Source: JAAFIP01 sp043747295
Lineage (GTDB): Bacteria > Pseudomonadota > Gammaproteobacteria > Burkholderiales > Burkholderiaceae_C
Direction of reading: 5' to 3'
DNA length: 6,154 nucleotides
NCBI GenBank assembly: GCA_043747295.1
Contig: JAYTPK010000171.1
Location: 1 to 6,154, forward strand
This document shows, piece by piece, positions 1 to 3,401 of this stretch. Below the pieces are notes generated by a model that worked only from the letters and a program-made list of their open reading frames with translations, was not told where the DNA came from and ran no database searches. Both the position numbers and the translations under genes were made by a program. Within the stretch, counting starts at the first letter, position 1, and each line of letters opens with the position of its first letter.

Positions 1-951
1 GAAAACTTCAAGGTCGGCGGCTTGGCCCATTACGGGCTGGATTACGACAGCCTCAAAGCGCTCAACCCGCGCTTGATTTATTGCTCCATCACCGGCTTCG
101 GGCAAGACGGCCCGTACGCCAAACGGGCAGGGTACGACCTGATGATTCAGGCCATGAGCGGCATGATGAGCATCACCGGCAAGCCCGACAGCGTGCCCGG
201 CGGAGGCCCGCAGCGTGTGGGCGTGGCGTTGACGGACTTGTTCACCGGCTGCTACGCCACGTCCGCCATACTCGCCGCGCTGGAAGTGCGCCACCGCACG
301 GGCGCAGGGCAGCACATCGACATGGCGCTGTTGGACGTCGGCATGGCGATTTTGGCGAACCAAGCCGGCGGGTTTCTCAACACTGGCAAAGTCCCCCAGC
401 GCATGGGCAACAGCCACCCCAGCTTGGCGCCATACCAAGACTTCCCCACCGCAGACGGCGCCATGCTGCTGGCGATCGGCAACGACGGCCAATTTGCCCG
501 CTTTTGTCACGCCGTAGGCAAGCCAGAATGGTCCGCCGACCCGCGCTTTGCCACTATGGGCGGGCGGGTAACTAACCGAGGGGAGCTGATTCCCCTCATG
601 GAAACAGTGACCCGCACCCGCACGACTGCTGAGTGGATCACCCTTTTAGAAGACAAAGCCGTGCCCTGTGGCCCGATCAACGATATTGGGCAGGCGTTTG
701 CGGATGAGCAGGTGAAAGCACGGCATTTAGAGATAAAACAGGCAGTAAATAAGCCTCTAGCCGGCGTATCTACTACCAAGACTGCTATCAAAAATATATC
801 AACAGTCGCCAGCCCTCTGCGCCTCACCGCCACCCCACCTGTGCTGCTACGCGCGCCACCGGCGTTGGGGGAGCATACGGACGAGGTGTTGAGGGAGATG
901 GGGTTGGGAGCGGAGGCGATTGCGGCTTTGCATGCTAATCAGATCGTCTAA
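1..951 (+). CDS. CaiB/BaiF family (family III) CoA-transferase, 5'-truncated by window edge
   Basis: Family III CoA-transferases move coenzyme A from an acyl-CoA donor to a carboxylic acid through an aspartyl-CoA thioester intermediate, in the cytoplasm. The reading frame is open from base 1 (ENFKVGG precedes the TTG at 22), so the start lies left of the window. About 316 residues are visible of a family norm near 400. Family signatures are LNPRLIYCSITGFGQDGPYA, then GYDLMIQAMSGMMSITG, and GQHIDMALLD, whose final Asp (codon 334-336) fits the catalytic aspartate. The C-terminal part has the usual PCGPIND and APPALGEHTDEVL segments. The region coding for residues after PLAG (about 769-798) is AT-rich and appears to add around ten residues relative to typical homologues. 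The substrate cannot be told; relatives in this order often sit beside glutaryl-CoA dehydrogenase, but no such neighbour is visible. The YebC gene follows after 62 bases on the same strand. Confidence 0.93.
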   Translation, partial: ENFKVGGLAHYGLDYDSLKALNPRLIYCSITGFGQDGPYAKRAGYDLMIQAMSGMMSITGKPDSVPGGGPQRVGVALTDLFTGCYATSAILAALEVRHRTGAGQHIDMALLDVGMAILANQAGGFLNTGKVPQRMGNSHPSLAPYQDFPTADGAMLLAIGNDGQFARFCHAVGKPEWSADPRFATMGGRVTNRGELIPLMETVTRTRTTAEWITLLEDKAVPCGPINDIGQAFADEQVKARHLEIKQAVNKPLAGVSTTKTAIKNISTVASPLRLTATPPVLLRAPPALGEHTDEVLREMGLGAEAIAALHANQIV

Positions 952-1000
952 GGTCATGGATAATCTACCCTTATTGATTCAGACAACTATTTAGTTAATT

Positions 1001-1007
1001 AAGGAAG
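1001..1007 (+). promoter_or_regulatory. Ribosome binding site of the YebC-family gene
   Basis: AAGGAAG lies six bases before the ATG at 1014 and fixes that start. A TTGATT at 974-979 could be a -35 element, but no convincing -10 follows it, so no promoter is called in the 952-1013 gap. Confidence 0.7.
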
Positions 1008-1013
1008 ACAGTC

Positions 1014-1742
1014 ATGGGCGCGCAATGGAAAGCAAAAGGCAAAGAACTGGCAGCCAGTGCCAGAGGTAAATTATTCGGCCGCTTGGTTAAAGACATCTTG
1101 GTCGCCGCGCGTAACGGCGCAGACCCTGCATCCAACTCCAAGCTGCGCCTGGTTGTCGAGCAGGCCCGCAAAGTCTCCATGCCCAAAGACACGCTGGAGC
1201 GTGCCATCAAAAAAGGCGCGGGTTTGACGGGCGAAGCAGTTCATTTTGAACACGTCATCTACGAAGGCTTTGCCCCGCACCAAGTCGCCGTCATGGTCGA
1301 ATGCCTGACCGACAACGTCAAACGCACCGCCCCCGAAATGCGCGTCCTGTTCCGCAAAGGGCAGCTGGGCACCTCCGGTTCGGTGTCTTGGGATTTTGAC
1401 CATTTGGGCATGATCGAAGCCGAGCCAGCCACCAAAGACGCCGACCCCGAAACGGCAGCCATTGAAGCCGGCGCGCAAGACTTTGAAGCCGGCGACCCCG
1501 ATGAAGACGGCAAAGTCACTACAACAGTGTTCCTCACCGACGCCACCGACCTCGACCTCGTCAGCCGCGCCCTACCCGCGCACGGCTTCACCGTCCTGTC
1601 CGCCAAACTGGGCTACAAAGCCAAAAATCCAGTCGATCCGTCAACCCTCAGCGCCGAGCAGCTAGAAGAAGTCGAAGCTTTTTTGAGTGCGATTGACGGG
1701 AATGATGATGTGCAGAATGTTTATGTGGGGTTGGCTGGGTAA
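1014..1742 (+). CDS. YebC/PmpR family regulator or translation factor
   Basis: A complete 242-residue member of the YebC/PmpR/TACO1 family, at the family's usual length. Members have been described as DNA-binding transcriptional regulators, and more recently as ribosome-associated factors that help translation of difficult stretches such as polyproline; the sequence cannot decide between these. The helical N-terminal domain spans roughly residues 1-75. The two interleaved alpha/beta domains follow, with YEGFAP (83-88), LTDNVKRT (98-105), SGSVSWDF (121-128) and the tail DDVQNVYVGL (231-240). The N-terminus reads MGAQWKAKGK rather than the canonical MAGHSKWANI, which marks it as a divergent paralogue class. 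The ATG at 1014 is supported by AAGGAAG at 1001-1007, six bases upstream. The gene lies 62 bases after the CoA-transferase with no clear terminator between, so co-transcription is possible. It converges on the next operon, with 28 bases between stop codons. Confidence 0.92.
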   Translation: MGAQWKAKGKELAASARGKLFGRLVKDILVAARNGADPASNSKLRLVVEQARKVSMPKDTLERAIKKGAGLTGEAVHFEHVIYEGFAPHQVAVMVECLTDNVKRTAPEMRVLFRKGQLGTSGSVSWDFDHLGMIEAEPATKDADPETAAIEAGAQDFEAGDPDEDGKVTTTVFLTDATDLDLVSRALPAHGFTVLSAKLGYKAKNPVDPSTLSAEQLEEVEAFLSAIDGNDDVQNVYVGLAG

Positions 1743-1746
1743 GTAA

Positions 1747-1772
1747 ATTTGCTTCACGTGAGTGATTTGCTT
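1747..1772. repeat. 8-bp direct repeat flanking a TCACGTGA palindrome at a convergent gene junction
   Basis: ATTTGCTT occurs at 1747-1754 and again at 1765-1772, with the 8-bp palindrome TCACGTGA at 1754-1761 between them. The repeat fills the 28-base gap between the stop codons of the YebC gene and the leftward operon. No GC-rich hairpin with a T-run is present, so there is no classical terminator here. An 8-bp repeat could arise by chance; I see no second copy at the other end of the AT-rich cassette. Confidence 0.4.
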
Positions 1773-2187
1773 ATATTTTCTTCAAAATATCCTTTGCCGC
1801 TGCATGTGATATCCGAATGTTCGCATCATGTAGATAGGTAAATAGATCATCTTTTGCGATTAACGGAACCTGCTCCACGAAAAGCAGAGGTCTGGCCGAA
1901 CCGTGCGTTCCATGCGGTTCGACTAAGTCCCAATGTTCCTTTTCCGTTAATCTAAAACCTACTTGAATCCATTTTTTACTTCCAGTATTTCTAGATGGAG
2001 TAAAGTTGGGTTTCGCGACATGAAAGGTCGATGTACTGGCGCTCCATATGCCTAAGTGTGCATCGCACTCATCAATTATGTAAAGCGCTTCATTAATTAA
2101 TACAGAAATTGGTAACCAGTCAATCTTGAGTTCGCTAAATTGGAAAAAGGGGCGATGTTTTAACTCGATTTCCCCCTCAATATTCAT
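1771..2187 (-). CDS. Hypothetical protein, third gene of an unknown three-gene operon
   Basis: I do not recognise this 138-residue protein. It is soluble in appearance, with no signal peptide or membrane segment. It has many aromatics in its first two thirds (FFQF 14-17, W24, W48, W73, W86), a stretch predicted by eye as helix at 24-40 (WLPISVLINEALYIIDE), and a basic C-terminal helix (HAAAKDILKKI, 128-138). The alternating hydrophobic runs around KKWIQVGFRL (71-80) and PLLFVEQVPLI (100-110) look like beta strands, so a small alpha/beta fold is plausible. The start is well supported: the ATG overlaps the TGA of the preceding gene in an ATGA, and TGGAG (2196-2200 on the complementary strand) sits eight bases upstream. 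This arrangement implies translational coupling, so its product probably acts with the 147-residue protein. The TAA stop is 28 bases from the YebC stop. Confidence 0.72.
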   Translation of the reverse strand: MNIEGEIELKHRPFFQFSELKIDWLPISVLINEALYIIDECDAHLGIWSASTSTFHVAKPNFTPSRNTGSKKWIQVGFRLTEKEHWDLVEPHGTHGSARPLLFVEQVPLIAKDDLFTYLHDANIRISHAAAKDILKKI

Positions 2188-2627
2188 TTGTTCGACTCCA
2201 TAGCTGTGCGATAAGCTTTCTCGACACTCACGCCGTCCATAACCAAAGCGACAGCATGTTCTTTTTGCTGTGAGTTAAGCGGTGGTAATTTTTCCTTTTG
2301 ATAATGCTTATAAATTAAGTTCTTCGCGCGTTCTTCAGTTTTTGGTCTTCCATCGGTCGCTTGTTCAATCTCGGCATAAGTGAAAGATCGTTCAGATAAG
2401 TTATTTTTATCGTACGCTTCAGTCCTTGAATCTTGCTGATGATTTGCGCTGTTGTATGCGATTTTCTTGTCTGGAAAAGCAACAACATAATTCGGACGTG
2501 CACCAGTACCCAGTATGCCAAATTGAACTGTCGCTGCTGCTACATCTTGTAGTCTGGCGAGTACCTCATATAGGTATTCTGCTGTCAGACCTTGCAGGTC
2601 AGTACCATCCCATTTTTTATCAGTCAT
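2184..2627 (-). CDS. Hypothetical protein with a possible C-terminal helix-turn-helix, second gene of the operon
   Basis: I do not recognise a family for this 147-residue protein. The N-terminal part (about 14-32, LTAEYLYEVLARLQDVAAA) looks helical and is followed by a small hydrophobic segment (VQFGILGTGARPNYVVAF, 34-51). The middle is polar and charged (52-80). The C-terminal third is helical. Residues 117-143, LNSQQKEHAVALVMDGVSVEKAY and on, have the spacing of a helix-turn-helix (LxxxQ..xAxxLxxxGxSxxxAxR), similar in pattern to resolvase or transposase recognition motifs. That match is by eye and weak. There is no signal peptide or membrane segment. The start is supported by TGGAG at 2634-2638 (complementary strand), six bases from the ATG. 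The gene begins 15 bases after the stop of the first gene and its own stop overlaps the next start by four bases, so it is certainly part of one transcription unit. Confidence 0.72.
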   Translation of the reverse strand: MTDKKWDGTDLQGLTAEYLYEVLARLQDVAAATVQFGILGTGARPNYVVAFPDKKIAYNSANHQQDSRTEAYDKNNLSERSFTYAEIEQATDGRPKTEERAKNLIYKHYQKEKLPPLNSQQKEHAVALVMDGVSVEKAYRTAMESNK

Positions 2628-2642
2628 TCTTTTCTCCAGTGA

Positions 2643-2987
2643 TTATTGTTGACGGCTATAAACCGCGTGATTTGTGACAGTTTTGTACAGAAAGGTAATC
2701 CCCAAACTGGTGGCTTCGGCCTTTATGCGCTTGCCTAAGTTAAGTTTCGTTCGTAGGTCAAGCAGATTCCATCGCGCGTTGCCGAATACTTGGGGTATTT
2801 CAAACTCTAAGTTGCTTGGAAAATCTTTCAAAGCTTCTTTAAATTCGAATAATGCTTTATCCACTGGTGGAGAGTAGTTAATATTTTTGTGGAGCACAGC
2901 CAAAATCGCATTCTCTGCAGTCATAGGCTTCTTAAGGCTGTCTACCCATTTAACAAGTTGTGGGGTTAAATTGATGGTGATTTTCAT
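2643..2987 (-). CDS. Small protein with ribbon-helix-helix-like N-terminus and DUF1413-like C-terminus, first gene of the operon
   Basis: The 114-residue product begins MKITINLTPQLVKWVDSL, a short beta strand then an amphipathic helix. A second helix (MTAENAILAVLHKNI, 22-36) follows, which is the outline of a ribbon-helix-helix DNA-binding fold. Residues about 46-111 resemble the DUF1413 domain: FEFKEAL, then a hydrophobic/acidic strand (EFEIPQVF), W73, R79, LG at 84-85, a GI turn and the ending KTVTNHAVY (102-110). DUF1413 has no established biochemical role that I know of. As first gene of the operon, a DNA-binding protein here could act as autoregulator or antitoxin-like partner; this is inference. 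The start is strongly supported by AAGGAG (2993-2998, complementary strand) five bases upstream and an extended -10 promoter beyond it. The family assignment is from memory of the pattern and could be wrong; the reading frame itself is secure. Confidence 0.72.
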   Translation of the reverse strand: MKITINLTPQLVKWVDSLKKPMTAENAILAVLHKNINYSPPVDKALFEFKEALKDFPSNLEFEIPQVFGNARWNLLDLRTKLNLGKRIKAEATSLGITFLYKTVTNHAVYSRQQ

Positions 2988-3012
2988 TGCATCTCCTTGT
3001 GTTTAAAATTGA

Positions 3013-3040
3013 ATTATATCATAAATAACAATTATCTAAA
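3013..3040 (-). promoter_or_regulatory. Promoter of the leftward three-gene operon
   Basis: On the minus strand an extended -10, TGATATAAT (3013-3021), is a full match to the TGnTATAAT consensus. A -35-like TTTAGA (3035-3040, four of six) lies 16 bases upstream of the hexamer. Transcription would start near 3006, giving a leader of roughly 20 bases that contains the AAGGAG ribosome binding site at 2993-2998. Confidence 0.6.
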
Positions 3041-3058
3041 TTTAATAATTAATTAATT
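3037..3058. promoter_or_regulatory. AT-only palindromes between divergent genes, possible operator
   Basis: Two perfect palindromes sit side by side: TAAATTTA (3037-3044), which overlaps the leftward -35, and AATTAATTAATT (3047-3058), which abuts the likely rightward -35. Placement between divergent promoters suits an operator, perhaps for the ribbon-helix-helix-like protein encoded just downstream. Short palindromes are common in DNA this AT-rich, so this may simply be an AT-rich promoter upstream region. Confidence 0.3.
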
Positions 3059-3086
3059 TTAATGCTTTTTTCGAGCAGATTAAAAT
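3058..3086 (+). promoter_or_regulatory. Candidate promoter of the DUF3297 gene, implying a leaderless mRNA
   Basis: TAAAAT at 3081-3086 matches the -10 consensus at five of six positions, and TTTAAT at 3058-3063 is a weak -35 with 17-base spacing. Initiation about seven bases past the -10 would fall at or next to the ATG at 3094. There is no Shine-Dalgarno sequence in front of that ATG, which agrees with a leaderless transcript but does not prove it. Confidence 0.35.
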
Positions 3087-3093
3087 ATGCCCC

Positions 3094-3339
3094 ATGACCG
3101 AAACCACCAAACCCACTCTCCCAGACCATCTCTCCACCGACGCACGTAGCCCATTTCACGTGGCTGCTATTTTTGAGCATGACGTGGGCATCAAATTCAA
3201 CGACAAAGAGCGCTTTGATGTGGAGGAATACTGCATCAGCGAGGGCTGGATCAAGGTGCCTGTGGGCAAAAAGGTGGACCGCAAGGGCTACCCGCTGACG
3301 GTGAAGCTGAAGGGTGTGGTTGAGGCGTTTTACAAATAA
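3094..3339 (+). CDS. DUF3297 family small protein
   Basis: This 81-residue protein matches the DUF3297 family as I remember it: LPDHLSTDARSPFH near the N-terminus, then VGIKFNDKERFDVEEYC (about 30-46), SEGWIKV, and the ending DRKGYPLTVKLKGVVEAFYK. The length is the usual one for the family, which is common in Proteobacteria and has no known function. It is a soluble cytoplasmic protein with no membrane segment or signal peptide. The ATG at 3094 is the only sensible start: an upstream ATG at 3087 is in another frame and leads to a short dead-end ORF, and no in-frame alternative lies nearby. No ribosome binding site precedes it. It is transcribed divergently from the three-gene operon and convergently with the M16 peptidase gene, so it is probably monocistronic. 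Base composition resembles the chromosomal flanks rather than the operon. Confidence 0.9.
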   Translation: MTETTKPTLPDHLSTDARSPFHVAAIFEHDVGIKFNDKERFDVEEYCISEGWIKVPVGKKVDRKGYPLTVKLKGVVEAFYK

Positions 3340-3348
3340 GTCTTCTAT

Positions 3349-3370
3349 TTGAGCATTTCTAAAGGCTCAA
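3349..3370. terminator. Weak inverted repeat between convergent genes, possible terminator
   Basis: TTGAGC (3349-3354) and GCTCAA (3365-3370) can pair as a 6-bp stem with a 10-base loop in the 62-base gap between the DUF3297 and M16 peptidase stop codons. The stem is short and has no T-run on either side, so intrinsic termination would be poor. The position is the main argument for it. Confidence 0.25.
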
Positions 3371-3401
3371 TTCGAACGGCATTTCGTGCGCTCGGTAAGA
3401 T

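Noticed and set aside
22..24. TTG as the true start of the CoA-transferase gene
   Set aside because: The preceding codons read ENFKVGG, which is the normal family sequence at this point, so the gene begins upstream of the window.
81..575. Long + strand ORF (164 codons) in a second frame within the CoA-transferase gene
   Set aside because: Its product is arginine- and histidine-rich low-complexity sequence typical of an out-of-frame reading of GC-rich DNA; the overlapping frame has clear family motifs.
1071..1478. Minus-strand ORF of 135 codons opposite the YebC-family gene
   Set aside because: It lies entirely opposite a conserved gene, has no recognisable domain and no supporting ribosome binding site.
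2315..2521. Minus-strand 68-codon ORF inside the 147-residue gene, in another frame
   Set aside because: It is nested in a gene with good start signals and operon spacing; no own ribosome binding site was seen and the composition looks random.
2426..2877. Two + strand ORFs (2426-2677 and 2674-2877) opposite the three-gene operon, with a 4-base overlap
   Set aside because: The overlap is tempting as a coupled pair, but neither has a ribosome binding site or a sensible protein pattern, and the opposite-strand genes have strong signals.
1743..3093. Transposon, integron or prophage remnant around the operon
   Set aside because: No transposase, integrase, terminal inverted repeats, tRNA gene or matching target duplication could be found; only the base composition and gene novelty suggest transfer.
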